Of a stretch of 64,000 bases of DNA, positions 16,938 to 24,935 are shown piece after piece. The stretch's first letter is position 1, and the number at the start of each line of letters is the position of its first letter. The stretch comes from Orlajensenia stereocauli (GTDB lineage Bacteria > Actinomycetota > Actinomycetes > Actinomycetales > Microbacteriaceae): assembly GCF_039548895.1 (NCBI RefSeq), contig NZ_JBCLVG010000001.1, one strand, 5' to 3'. The notes beneath the pieces were generated by a model. That model was not told where the DNA came from. It saw nothing but the letters and a program-made list of their open reading frames with translations, and did not search any database. Both the position numbers and the translations under genes were made by a program.

Positions 16938-17028
16938 GTCGTCGAAACGATGTGGCGCTGGGTCTCGGAGCCGTGGTGACGACACTACAGTGCGCAGATG
17001 TGGGCACCCTGATGGCGTCGTCGAAACG
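16938..17028. repeat. direct repeat GTCGTCGAAACG upstream of GAF-ANTAR operon
   Basis: The 12-mer GTCGTCGAAACG occurs at 16938-16949 and 17017-17028, both in the 168-bp gap before the GAF-ANTAR operon. The rest of this gap shows no gene. The copies are 79 bp apart and could be binding sites, but chance is not excluded. Confidence 0.35.
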
Positions 17029-17087
17029 CCGCGATCGGACTGGCGCGGTCCGACGAGCCTGCGCGGTTGTCGCTCACGACGATGACG

Positions 17088-17438
17088 TCATCGCAGTTCG
17101 CCGACTCCCACGAGCGCCTGCGAGTCGCGGATGAAGTCCTCCGCCTCGCTTTCACTCATCAACGTCATCCCTCGGTCCGAGTCAGCGGAGGCGTTGAGGG
17201 CCATCAGCCACGTGCGATTGAGTGCCAGAGGATGGGACGAAACGAAATGGAACTGCAACGGAATCGACGGCGAGACCCAGATGGTGATGCGGCCGGATCC
17301 GTGCTCAGGTGGCACGCTCCACGACAGGTAGAAGGATTCGTGCCGCCGCAGTCGTGCGCCCGTGGCGACTCTGAGGTGCGCGAGAGTCCTGTCGTCGAGT
17401 GAGTACGTCGTCCCGGCGCCGTAGATGAGGGAGCCCAT
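17088..17438 (-). CDS. DUF7882 family protein, copy 2
   Basis: The 116-aa protein shares the DUF7882 core with copy 1: Met-Gly-Ser-Leu-Ile-Tyr-Gly, Leu-Ala-His-Leu-Arg-Val-Ala-Thr-Gly, Leu-Arg-Arg-His-Glu-Ser-Phe-Tyr-Leu-Ser-Trp and Leu-Asn-Arg-Thr-Trp. An in-frame GTG-independent ATG four codons earlier (17450) exists, but Met-Gly-Ser matches the family start and overlaps the stop of a 35-codon ORF. It has no good ribosome binding site of its own, so translation is probably coupled to that ORF. Function unknown. Confidence 0.78.
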   Translation of the reverse strand: MGSLIYGAGTTYSLDDRTLAHLRVATGARLRRHESFYLSWSVPPEHGSGRITIWVSPSIPLQFHFVSSHPLALNRTWLMALNASADSDRGMTLMSESEAEDFIRDSQALVGVGELR

Positions 17439-17545
17439 CAGCTCGCCCATCCGGTGTCACCGGCGTGTGCGATCGACAGATGACGAGACATCCTGTGGCG
17501 CGAATTCCCTCGGAGGATTCCGACGCTCGATATGTGTGTGCCCAT
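17438..17545 (-). CDS. 35-aa ORF inserted between the DUF7882 leader and copy 2
   Basis: This frame uses the duplicated leader's own ribosome binding site (GAGGAGACGAC) and begins Met-Gly-Thr-His-Ile, echoing the Met-Gly-Thr-Phe-Ile start of copy 1. It then diverges and ends in a TGA that overlaps the ATG of copy 2 (TGATG). It appears that about 105 bp separates the original initiation site from the present DUF7882 frame. It could be a decayed duplicate N-terminus kept as a coupling leader. No known protein matches. Confidence 0.45.
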   Translation of the reverse strand: MGTHISSVGILRGNSRHRMSRHLSIAHAGDTGWAS

Positions 17546-17637
17546 GTCGTCTCCTCAGACAAACCGGGCTGCGCGTTCTCGACGAGGTCTGGGTCTCCCA
17601 CTGGGACGCGGGTGAACCGACAGCTGATCTCAGGATA
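17546..17637 (-). promoter_or_regulatory. promoter and conserved 5' leader of DUF7882 copy 2
   Basis: A TATCCT -10 hexamer (17637-17632) and a following leader of about 83 bases match copy 1. The blocks AGCTGTC, TTCAC, CCAGACC, GCAGCCC and TCTGAGGAGA occur in the same order, with a total length difference of three bases. It ends in the ribosome binding site of the 35-aa ORF. Confidence 0.65.
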
Positions 17638-17730
17638 TCGCCATTCAGGTGCGGACGGGAGTGCTGATTCTCATGATCAGGCGTCGAACCAGCGGGTGCG
17701 TTCACCTCAGCCCCACCCGCGACGAGATGC

Positions 17731-17757
17731 GGCGCACCCGACCGAGTCGGGTGCGCC
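17731..17757. terminator. perfect 12-bp hairpin, probable terminator
   Basis: GGCGCACCCGAC and GTCGGGTGCGCC pair perfectly around a CGA loop. The hairpin begins 20 bases past the stop of the minus-strand membrane protein gene at 17777. There is no U-tract, so efficiency without other factors is uncertain. The rest of 17638-17776 shows no gene. Confidence 0.7.
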
Positions 17758-17776
17758 GTCGATCACGTCTGTCGAA

Positions 17777-18049
17777 TCAGTCGTTGTCGCGCTCGCGACC
17801 CTTGGTGCCGGCTTTCGCGAGTCCGCGGCTGATCATGTAGCCGACCGAGACCAGAGCCACGTACGACCATGCCTGAGCAGCGCCGAAGCCCTGTCCGTCC
17901 TCACCGTTGTCGGTGACGGCCGCCGCGATCAGAATGGCCACGGAGACGACGACGAAGACCCAGAACTCGGTCGTCTTGAAGGCGGCCTTCGTCTCGGTGA
18001 AGACCCGAGAGACGCCGGTCCGGCCGTTCGATGAATTGTTGTTGGTCAT
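17777..18049 (-). CDS. small membrane protein, 90 aa
   Basis: The protein starts Met-Thr-Asn-Asn-Asn-Ser-Ser-Asn, has a polar N-terminus of about 25 residues, then two predicted membrane segments (about 30-48 and 63-79) joined by an acidic loop, and a charged C-terminus. The open frame runs further upstream, but AGAGGAGT sits 5 bases before the ATG at 18049. No family is recognised; it resembles other actinobacterial two-segment membrane proteins of unknown role. Confidence 0.75.
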   Translation of the reverse strand: MTNNNSSNGRTGVSRVFTETKAAFKTTEFWVFVVVSVAILIAAAVTDNGEDGQGFGAAQAWSYVALVSVGYMISRGLAKAGTKGRERDND

Positions 18050-18311
18050 GGATGACTCCTCTGCTGTGGACGGGAACCGTTCCCGCTCAGCCCAGCAGGA
18101 CTGGGCCTCGGCAACGTTAGAGAGCACCCCCAGATGCTGTTTCGGGGTTGACTTCCTGACGGATGCCTGCCTAGGACATCGGCTGCGTTGCAGCATCCGG
18201 GGGCCGCGAACTCGCTCCTGTCAAGCCCATCTTGCGGGCGGGACCGGCCTGCCTACTGTTGCGGAACCTCTGCACGAGTCAACCCGCGGAGCTTCCCGAT
18301 CAGGAGACACC

Positions 18312-18854
18312 ATGTCGCAACGCAACACTCTCGTCCGTTCCATGCACGACATCGGCCTCGCAGCCTGGTTCGGTGGTTCCCTCATGGGTGCCGTAGGCCT
18401 GAACGGAGCCGCCTCCAAGGCTGAACCGGCCAGCCAGAAGTTGAAGATCTCCTCGATCGGCTGGGGCCGCTGGGCTCCCGTACAGCTCGCAGCCATCGCG
18501 GTGCACGGCATCGGCAGCGTCGGCCTCATCATCGGCAACAAGGGGCGCATCGCCGCCGACAGCGGAACGCAGGTCAACACCGCCGTCAAGTTCGTGCTCA
18601 CAGGGGTGGCATGCGGAGCGACTCTCTACTCCGCCGTCCTCGGCGGCGTGATCGCGAAGCATTCCGACGAGGATGCTGAAGGCGTCACGGAGCCGGGAGC
18701 GCGGACCTCGAAGGAACTTGCGGCAGCCCAGACGAAGCAGCGCTTCGCGCAGTGGGTGCTGCCGGCAGTCACGGCTGCACTCATCGTGCTCGCCGCACAG
18801 CAGGGTGAGCAGCAGCGACCGGTCGCCGGCTGGCTGAACCGCGTCTTCAGCTGA
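18312..18854 (+). CDS. membrane protein of unknown function, 180 aa
   Basis: The frame begins at an ATG with CAGGAGAC upstream. The 180-aa protein has about four hydrophobic segments (near residues 14-30, 55-75, 92-112 and 150-168). It contains Met-His-Asp-Ile-Gly-Leu-Ala-Ala-Trp-Phe-Gly-Gly-Ser-Leu-Met-Gly, a pattern seen in a family of actinobacterial integral membrane proteins without an assigned role. It is divergent from the small membrane protein gene at 17777, sharing a 262-bp intergenic region in which I see no other feature. Confidence 0.75.
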   Translation: MSQRNTLVRSMHDIGLAAWFGGSLMGAVGLNGAASKAEPASQKLKISSIGWGRWAPVQLAAIAVHGIGSVGLIIGNKGRIAADSGTQVNTAVKFVLTGVACGATLYSAVLGGVIAKHSDEDAEGVTEPGARTSKELAAAQTKQRFAQWVLPAVTAALIVLAAQQGEQQRPVAGWLNRVFS

Positions 18855-18902
18855 CCAGTCGACTGCGCGTGGTCGATGCTCGCCCGTGGTCAGCTGGCAA
18901 GT

Positions 18903-19034
18903 TCACCGGCGTGCCAGTGAGACGCGAACGACGTCGCCCATCTCCTTGCCGAGTCGTCTACGCACCTTCACACTGATCTCGCCGTTGATATCGACCCCGA
19001 TGGGCGCCTCGAAGAGCAGCTCTTGCTGTGTCAT
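18903..19034 (-). CDS. 43-aa protein resembling the C-terminal end of DUF1905
   Basis: The short frame encodes Gly-Glu-Ile-Ser-Val-Lys-Val-Arg-Arg-Arg-Leu-Gly-Lys-Glu followed by Gly-Asp-Val-Val-Arg-Val-Ser-Leu, like the last strand-helix-strand of DUF1905 proteins, which are usually near 100 aa. TACAGT lies 7 bases before the ATG, so a leaderless transcript is plausible. It may be a trimmed gene or a relic. A much longer open frame on this strand is only the shadow of the reductase gene at 19119. Confidence 0.45.
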   Translation of the reverse strand: MTQQELLFEAPIGVDINGEISVKVRRRLGKEMGDVVRVSLARR

Positions 19035-19118
19035 GACGCCCACTGTAACGATGAGTGATGGCGCGAGGTCGACCGACCGGCGTCGCATGCAATCGCAAGC
19101 ACGATCGAAGGGTCCCGG

Positions 19119-19718
19119 ATGCCGCTCACCACCTGCCACATGTCGATCTCGCTCGACGGATTCGTCGCCGGTCCCGACCAGAGCATCGATCAGGGCCTCG
19201 GTACGCGCGGAATCGAGCTCCACCGGTGGCACATCGGCGACGCACGGGCGAACGACGCCGACGAGACCGCGACAGGCTGGCTGATGCGCCCCCGCGGCGC
19301 CTACGTGATGGGTCGCAACATGTACGGCCCGATCCGCGGCGAATGGGACGGCGCCTGGCGGGGGTGGTGGGGCGATGAGCCGCCGTACCACGCACCGGTG
19401 TTCGTGCTCACCCATCACGCGCACGAGCCGATCGAGATGGAGGGCGGCACGACCTTCCACTTCGTCACCGACGGCTTCGACGCCGCATACGCCCTGGCCC
19501 GCGAGACGGCCGGCGGCGTCGACATCGCAGGCGGCGCCTCCACCGTGCGGCAGGCGCTCGCGGCCGGAGTGATCGATGAACTCACACTCGACATCGCGCC
19601 AGTCCTGCTCGGGGCAGGCGAGCGGATCTTCGACGGCACGGGTTCGTTCGACTTCGAGCCCGTCGAGGTTCTGCACTCCCCGCTCGCCACGCACATCCGC
19701 TACCAGCTCAACCGCTAG
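19119..19718 (+). CDS. dihydrofolate reductase family protein
   Basis: The 199-aa protein is a standard RibD C-terminal/DHFR-like protein: Met-Ser-Ile-Ser-Leu-Asp-Gly-Phe-Val-Ala-Gly at residues 8-18, Val-Met-Gly-Arg-Asn-Met-Tyr near 66, and Gly-Gly-Ala-Ser-Thr-Val-Arg-Gln-Ala near 131. It is longer than average because of the Trp-rich segment around 77-88. It probably reduces a pterin-like or flavin substrate with NADPH, but members of this group have no assigned substrate. Neighbours give no functional hint. Confidence 0.87.
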   Translation: MPLTTCHMSISLDGFVAGPDQSIDQGLGTRGIELHRWHIGDARANDADETATGWLMRPRGAYVMGRNMYGPIRGEWDGAWRGWWGDEPPYHAPVFVLTHHAHEPIEMEGGTTFHFVTDGFDAAYALARETAGGVDIAGGASTVRQALAAGVIDELTLDIAPVLLGAGERIFDGTGSFDFEPVEVLHSPLATHIRYQLNR

Positions 19719-19837
19719 AGGCAGTCGCCCGGTGGCCCCGAGCCGGCTCGCGGCTATCACCTGCGCCCGCTCGCCTGCGGCGATCGCGAGAGCACAGCGA
19801 ACGACAGCCGCGTGGATTCGGTCGACGAGCGCCGCGA

Positions 19838-21649
19838 TCAGTGCGAACGACCGAGCCTCTTGCGCAGCACCTCGATGCGGGCCTGCAGCTGCGTGACGCT
19901 GGCCTGCGGTACGGCTGGCCCGCCGCAGAGCCGCCGCAGTTCGGTGTGGATCATCGCGTGCGGCTCCCCGGACAGCTTCGACCACATGCCGACAAGACTC
20001 GAGAGCAGGGTGCGCTGCTCCTTGATGGTGCGGTACAGCGGAACGTCTTCCGGTTCTGCATCCTCCGGCGCGTTCCTGCGCCGGTCCGTCGCCCGTCGGG
20101 CTTGGCGCGCCTGACGGGTGCGCAGCAGGTCGGAGACCTGCTCGGGCTCCAGAAGCCCCGGGATACCGATGAAGTCGAGTTCTTCGAGGCTGCCCGGCTC
20201 CGCCAGATCGCCGTACTCGTGGCCGTCGAAGAGCACCCTGTCGAAGTCCGCGCTCGCCGCCAGCGCCTCGAAGCTGAACTCGTCGGTGAGCGCCTCCGAG
20301 GCCCGGTCCTCCTTGTTCGCCGAGGCCACCATGGCGTCTTCGGGGTTGTACATGTCCCCTTCGGCCTCGTCATCACGACGCCGATCGAGGGCGTGATCGC
20401 GTTCGAGTTCGAGGGCGGAGGCGAGGGCCATGAGAATCGGCACGTTCGGCAGGAACACGGATGCCGTCTCTCCCCGACGGCGGGCCCGCACGAAGCGGCC
20501 GATGGCCTGGGCGAAGAACAGCGGGGTCGACGAGCTCGTCGCATAGACGCCCACGGCGAGGCGTGGAACGTCGACGCCCTCGGAGACCATGCGCACGGCG
20601 ACCAGCCAGCGGCTGGTGTTTCCGGCGAACTGCTCGATCCTGTCGCTGGCCTCCTTCTCGTCGGAGAGCACGACCGTCGGCGGCTGGCCGGTGATGTCCT
20701 GCAGGATCGCCGCATATGCTCGCGCCATGGTCTGGTCGGTCGCGATCACCAGGCCGCCGGCATCCGGGATCGTGTGACGCACCTCGGTGAGACGGCGATC
20801 GGCCGCGCGGAGCACCGCTGGGATCCACTCCCCCTTCGGCTCGAGCGCCGTGCGCCAGGCCTGCGAGGTGATGTCCTTGGTGTTCCCTTCGCCGAGCCTG
20901 GCCTCCATCTCGTCGCCGGCGCGCGTACGCCACTTCATCGAACCGTTGTAGACCATGAACATCACGGGGCGCACGACGCCGTCGGCGAGTGCGCGGCCGT
21001 AGCCGTAGTTGTAGTCGGTCAGCGAGGTGCGGATCCCGTGCTCGTCGGGCGCGTACTGCACGAACGGAATGGGCGCGGTGTCGGAGCGGAACGGAGTTCC
21101 GGTCAGGGAGAGCCGGCGCGTGGCCGGCTCGAAGGCCTCACGGATGGCATCGCCCCAGCTGAGGGCGTCACCGCCATGGTGCACCTCGTCGAGGATCACG
21201 AGGGTGCGGCCCGACTGGGTGAGCTCGCGGTGCAGGGCGGCGCGGGCAGCGACCTGCGCGTAGGTCACGGCGACGCCGTGGAAATGCCTGCCGTAACTGC
21301 CGTGGGCATTGCGGAAGTACGGATCCAGTCGGATGCCGGCCCTGGCCGCGGCATCCGCCCACTGCTTCTTGAGGTGTTCGGTGGGCGCTACGACGGTGAT
21401 GCGGTCGATGATGCCGCGACCGCGGAGTTCGGCCGCCAGACGGAGCGCGAACGTGGTCTTGCCTGCGCCGGGCGTCGCGGCGGCGAGGAAGTCGCGCGGC
21501 TGCCTCTCGAAGTAGGCGTCGAGGGCCTCGGCCTGCCAAGCACGCAGCTTGGTGGCGGTTCCCCAGGCGGCGCGATCGGGGAAGGCCGGAGAGAGATGCT
21601 CTGCTGCTGCGGTTCCCGGGATGGGGCCTTCCGGCAGCGGTGTACTCAC
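19838..21649 (-). CDS. DEAD/DEAH-box superfamily 2 helicase
   Basis: The 603-aa protein is a superfamily 2 ATPase of the ResIII type: Walker A Ala-Thr-Pro-Gly-Ala-Gly-Lys-Thr-Thr, Walker B Leu-Asp-Glu-Val-His-His, motif III Leu-Thr-Gly-Thr-Pro, and the helicase C motif Gln-Ala-Ile-Gly-Arg-Phe-Val-Arg. No nuclease or methylase domain or gene is nearby, so it is not a restriction subunit. The frame is open to 21679, but TAGATT lies 7 bases before the GTG at 21649, favouring a leaderless start there. Substrate and role are unknown. Confidence 0.88.
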   Translation of the reverse strand: MSTPLPEGPIPGTAAAEHLSPAFPDRAAWGTATKLRAWQAEALDAYFERQPRDFLAAATPGAGKTTFALRLAAELRGRGIIDRITVVAPTEHLKKQWADAAARAGIRLDPYFRNAHGSYGRHFHGVAVTYAQVAARAALHRELTQSGRTLVILDEVHHGGDALSWGDAIREAFEPATRRLSLTGTPFRSDTAPIPFVQYAPDEHGIRTSLTDYNYGYGRALADGVVRPVMFMVYNGSMKWRTRAGDEMEARLGEGNTKDITSQAWRTALEPKGEWIPAVLRAADRRLTEVRHTIPDAGGLVIATDQTMARAYAAILQDITGQPPTVVLSDEKEASDRIEQFAGNTSRWLVAVRMVSEGVDVPRLAVGVYATSSSTPLFFAQAIGRFVRARRRGETASVFLPNVPILMALASALELERDHALDRRRDDEAEGDMYNPEDAMVASANKEDRASEALTDEFSFEALAASADFDRVLFDGHEYGDLAEPGSLEELDFIGIPGLLEPEQVSDLLRTRQARQARRATDRRRNAPEDAEPEDVPLYRTIKEQRTLLSSLVGMWSKLSGEPHAMIHTELRRLCGGPAVPQASVTQLQARIEVLRKRLGRSH

Positions 21650-21837
21650 TGGCCCAAATCTACCCGAGTCGGCTGACACTCGACTGCGCGGGGCGTCTTC
21701 CGGGGTGGCTCCAGACCGATCTCGGGCGTGTCACGGCGGGAGGAGAGTCTGACGGACGGGTCGGGTCGGCGCTGCCGCGGTCGTCGCGCAGATCATGCGT
21801 GCGCCGCGAGAGCGAAGATGTGCAGAATGGAGAAGCT

Positions 21838-22653
21838 ATGACGAGAGAATCAAGTTCCGGTCCCCTGCATCCCTGGTCGCGCTATGTGGCGTTGGGCGAC
21901 TCGTTCACCGAGGGCATCGGCGATCCGGAGCCCAGTCGGCCCGGGGGCAATCGGGGCTGGGCGGACCGCGTCGCCGAGGTACTGGCTCAGGGCTCCGACG
22001 ACTTCGCGTACGGCAATCTCGCCGTGCGCGGCAAGCTCATCCAGCAGATCCTCGACGAGCAGGTCGAGCCCGCTCTGGCGCTGCGGCCCGACCTCATCAC
22101 CATCTCGGCAGGCGGCAACGACGTGATCCGCCCGGGCTCCGACCCCGATCTCGTGTCCGGCAAGTTCGAGCAGATCATCGAGCGCCTCACCAGCGATCGC
22201 GCGACCGTCGTGATCTTCACGGCTACGGATGTCGGCTTCTCGCCCGTGTTCCGCGGCATCCGGGGCAAGGTGGCCATCTACAACGAGAACATCCGCACGA
22301 TCGCCACGCGGTACGACTGCATCGTGGCCGACCAGTGGGGCTTCACTCCCATCCAGGACACGCGCATGTGGGCGCCCGATCGCCTGCACCTGAACCCGCT
22401 CGGACACCACGAGGTGGCGCGGCTCGTGCTCTCCTCGCTCAACGTCGAGAACTCGCTCGAGCCCATGAAGCCCGAGCCGCTGCCGACGGCATCGTGGCGC
22501 CAGGCTCGCGGCGAGGACATTCAATGGGCGAGGGAGTACCTGGTGCCGTGGGTGGTGCGCCGCATTCGTCACCAGTCGTCGGGTGATCACGTGCTGCCGA
22601 AGCGACCGGATGCCGTTCCCTACGAGGTGCTGGACGTCGACTCCCTCAGCTGA
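21838..22653 (+). CDS. SGNH/GDSL family hydrolase
   Basis: The 271-aa protein has the SGNH blocks: Val-Ala-Leu-Gly-Asp-Ser-Phe-Thr-Glu-Gly (block I, catalytic Ser near residue 21), Ser-Ala-Gly-Gly-Asn-Asp-Val (block III) and Asp-Arg-Leu-His-Leu-Asn (block V, catalytic Asp and His). It would act as an esterase or lipase. There is no signal peptide, so it is cytoplasmic. The ATG at 21838 has GGAGAAGC upstream. It converges on the carboxypeptidase gene, with repeat R2 between them. Confidence 0.9.
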   Translation: MTRESSSGPLHPWSRYVALGDSFTEGIGDPEPSRPGGNRGWADRVAEVLAQGSDDFAYGNLAVRGKLIQQILDEQVEPALALRPDLITISAGGNDVIRPGSDPDLVSGKFEQIIERLTSDRATVVIFTATDVGFSPVFRGIRGKVAIYNENIRTIATRYDCIVADQWGFTPIQDTRMWAPDRLHLNPLGHHEVARLVLSSLNVENSLEPMKPEPLPTASWRQARGEDIQWAREYLVPWVVRRIRHQSSGDHVLPKRPDAVPYEVLDVDSLS

Positions 22654-22665
22654 CGCCCCAGCCGC

Positions 22666-22744
22666 TCGCTGGGGGCCGAGCGGAGCGACCGCCCGAAGCG
22701 CACCTGAGACGCGCTTCGGCCGCGACTGCGTCGGGCCTCGGCGA
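22666..22744. repeat. intergenic inverted repeat, copy R2
   Basis: Arms at 22666-22700 (TCGCTGG to CCGAAGCG) and 22712-22744 (CGCTTCGG to CGGCGA) pair across an 11-base spacer. The first arm equals the right arm of R1 at 33 of 35 positions. It lies between convergent genes and may terminate transcription from both sides. Confidence 0.7.
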
Positions 22745-22767
22745 GCGACAGGGTGGCGAGCGTCGCG

Positions 22768-24003
22768 CTACAACTCCCCCGGGTGGCTCAAGCGCCAGCC
22801 GGCATCCGGACCACTGATCGAACCCATCAGCACGAGCGGCACCTCGATGGTCTGCGCGCCGACGGTGAAGGTGAGCGAGCCCACGGTGTCGCCGTCCTCG
22901 GCTGCCTGAACCGACTCGGCCTTCGCGACGCCGCTGACAGCCGTGTCCGACCATGTCAGAACCGACGCATCCTTCGCACTCACGGCCGTCGCCGTGTCAC
23001 CCCACAGGGATTTGTACGTGGCCGCCGGCGCTCCCGCGGTCGTCAACTGCACCTCGTGGAATCCGGCGGCGACGCCGTCGAGCACGGTGCCGACGGCAGC
23101 GTCGAGCACGTCGTGGTCTCCCATCGACGCTCCGCCGAGCATGGTGCCGACCACGGTGACGGTCTGCGTGCCCACGGTGTACTTCGCCGAGAACAGCAGC
23201 GTGGCGCCCGAGTTGTCGTTGGTGCCGGTCTTGATGCCGTCGACGCCGTGGGTTCCCAGCATGTTGTTGGTGTTCTGCACGACTCCGACGCCCGGGATGT
23301 CGGCGGTCTTCTGCGACACGATCGAGGTGAGGGTCGGGTCGGCCACGGCGATCTTCGCCAGGGCGACGAGGTCTGTCGGGCTGCTCGCGCTTGAATCCGA
23401 GAGCCCGCTGGTGTCGGCGACGGTGGTGTTGGTGAGGCCGTGGTCGGCCACCCACTTCTGGGCGGCATCCAGGTACGCGTCCACCGATCCGAAGGCCCAG
23501 ATGGCGAGCGACTGGCTGTAGTTGCCTGCCGACGGAAGAAGCATGACCGTCAGCGACTGCCTCTCGCTGAGCTTGAGGCCGGCCGAGACCGGGGCCACCG
23601 AGGCGTTCTCCGCTACCTGCTCGTAGTAGATGTCGACGTCGGCATCGGTGTACGTGATCGTCGGTCCCTCCTCGCCCGCGGCTATGGGCTTGGCGTCGAG
23701 CAGGACGAGGGCCGTGATCACCTTGGTGATGCTCGCGATCGGCACGGCGGCATCCGGGTCCCCGTGCGAGCCGAGAAGCCCGTCGAAACCGACGGCACCG
23801 ACTGCTCCGCTGCCGAAGTCGGGCCACGTCAGCTGGGCGGCCGGTTGCGCGGCGACGGTCGGCTGGGTGACGGATGCCGCTGTCGCGGGAACCGCCGCCG
23901 TGAGCGTGGTCGTACCGTAGATGACAGCGGCGAGAACGAGGGCGAGAGCGCTGAACACGAGGATTCTGCGACGTCGATAGACCTGGCGTCGGGAGAGGGG
24001 CAT
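22768..24003 (-). CDS. D-alanyl-D-alanine carboxypeptidase (class C low-mass penicillin-binding protein)
   Basis: The 411-aa protein has an N-terminal basic stretch and one membrane anchor (residues about 14-34), then a PBP5-like serine peptidase domain: Ser91-Ile-Thr-Lys94, Ser-Ala-Gly-Asn near 158 and Lys-Thr-Gly-Thr near 255. It should trim terminal D-Ala from peptidoglycan stem peptides outside the membrane. A TAGACT hexamer inside the end of the upstream TrmH gene lies exactly 6 bases before the ATG, so it is probably transcribed alone as a leaderless message. Confidence 0.92.
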   Translation of the reverse strand: MPLSRRQVYRRRRILVFSALALVLAAVIYGTTTLTAAVPATAASVTQPTVAAQPAAQLTWPDFGSGAVGAVGFDGLLGSHGDPDAAVPIASITKVITALVLLDAKPIAAGEEGPTITYTDADVDIYYEQVAENASVAPVSAGLKLSERQSLTVMLLPSAGNYSQSLAIWAFGSVDAYLDAAQKWVADHGLTNTTVADTSGLSDSSASSPTDLVALAKIAVADPTLTSIVSQKTADIPGVGVVQNTNNMLGTHGVDGIKTGTNDNSGATLLFSAKYTVGTQTVTVVGTMLGGASMGDHDVLDAAVGTVLDGVAAGFHEVQLTTAGAPAATYKSLWGDTATAVSAKDASVLTWSDTAVSGVAKAESVQAAEDGDTVGSLTFTVGAQTIEVPLVLMGSISGPDAGWRLSHPGEL

Positions 24004-24007
24004 CGGA

Positions 24008-24841
24008 TCAGTCTAGGTCGGCTGACCTGTGCTCCCGGTCGACGCGCAGGGCATACGCGACGACAGCGCTGGCCGAGGCGACGTTGAGCGAATCGACTCC
24101 GTGCAGCATCGGGATCGTGACGACGGTGTCGGCCGCCGCGAGGGCCGTGCGACTCAGTCCGTCGCCCTCGCTGCCGAAGACGAGCGCGATGCGCTCGGGA
24201 GCGTTGGCCGCATAGTCGGGCAGGCTCACCGCGTTGTCGGCCAGAGCGAGGGCGGCGATCTCGAAGCCGGCGTCGTGCAGCAGCACTGTCGCCTCGTCCC
24301 ACTCGGGCAGGCGCGCCCACGGCACCTGCAGTACCGTACCCATGCTCACGCGCACGCTGCGGCGGTAGAGCGGATCGGCGCATCGCGGGGTGACGAGGAC
24401 GGCGTCGACGCCCAGGCCGGCCGACGAGCGGAAGATGGCGCCGACATTGGTGTGGTCGACGATGTCCTCGAGGATGACGACACGTCGGGCATCCTGCAGG
24501 AGCTCCGCGACGGATGGGTTCTCCGGCCTGTGCATGGCCGCCAGCGCGCCACGGTGCAGGTGGTAGCCCGTGAGCTGCTCGAGCAGCTTCGCCTCGCCCA
24601 CGAACACGGGAACGTCGGGGAAATCGGCCAGCAGGGGCTCGACATCCGCCAGCCACTTCTCCTGAAGCAGGACTGAACGCGGTACGTGCCCGGCCGCCAG
24701 CGCGCGGGTGATCACCTTCGTCGACTCCGCGATGTAGAGGCCGCCCTCAGGCTCGGTGACACGCCGCAGTGCGACGTCGGTGAGACGCGCGTAATCGGAG
24801 AGGCCGTCGGCCTCGAGGTCGGTGATGCGGATGACGTGCAC
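24008..24841 (-). CDS. TrmH/SpoU family RNA 2'-O-methyltransferase
   Basis: The 277-aa protein shows the SpoU motifs Asn-Val-Gly-Ala-Ile-Phe-Arg-Ser-Ser (motif 1), Leu-Val-Phe-Gly-Ser-Glu-Gly-Asp-Gly-Leu (motif 2) and Ile-Pro-Met-Leu-His-Gly-Val-Asp-Ser-Leu-Asn (motif 3), which form the knotted SAM site. An N-terminal substrate-binding domain (1-100) is present. The frame runs upstream past a divergent gene, but the GTG at 24841 has GAGGGGAAC before it. It modifies rRNA or tRNA; the exact nucleotide cannot be assigned. Confidence 0.9.
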   Translation of the reverse strand: MHVIRITDLEADGLSDYARLTDVALRRVTEPEGGLYIAESTKVITRALAAGHVPRSVLLQEKWLADVEPLLADFPDVPVFVGEAKLLEQLTGYHLHRGALAAMHRPENPSVAELLQDARRVVILEDIVDHTNVGAIFRSSAGLGVDAVLVTPRCADPLYRRSVRVSMGTVLQVPWARLPEWDEATVLLHDAGFEIAALALADNAVSLPDYAANAPERIALVFGSEGDGLSRTALAAADTVVTIPMLHGVDSLNVASASAVVAYALRVDREHRSADLD

Positions 24842-24935
24842 GGGTTCCCCTCGTTCGGTATCCCCATCGTCGCAGCCTGCGAGACGATCCGGAAAACTGC
24901 AGTGCCTAGACTCGATACACCGGCAGAGGAGTGGG

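Noticed and set aside
18903..19985. 360-codon minus-strand frame
   Set aside because: Most of it is antisense to a clear DHFR-like gene; only the last 43 codons with their own promoter were kept, at low confidence.
19838..21649. Restriction-modification or defence island around the helicase
   Set aside because: No methylase, nuclease, toxin or phage gene lies nearby, and the protein stands alone in a housekeeping context.
19841..21676. 611-codon plus-strand frame
   Set aside because: It mirrors the helicase gene, whose Walker and DEVH motifs are unmistakable on the minus strand.
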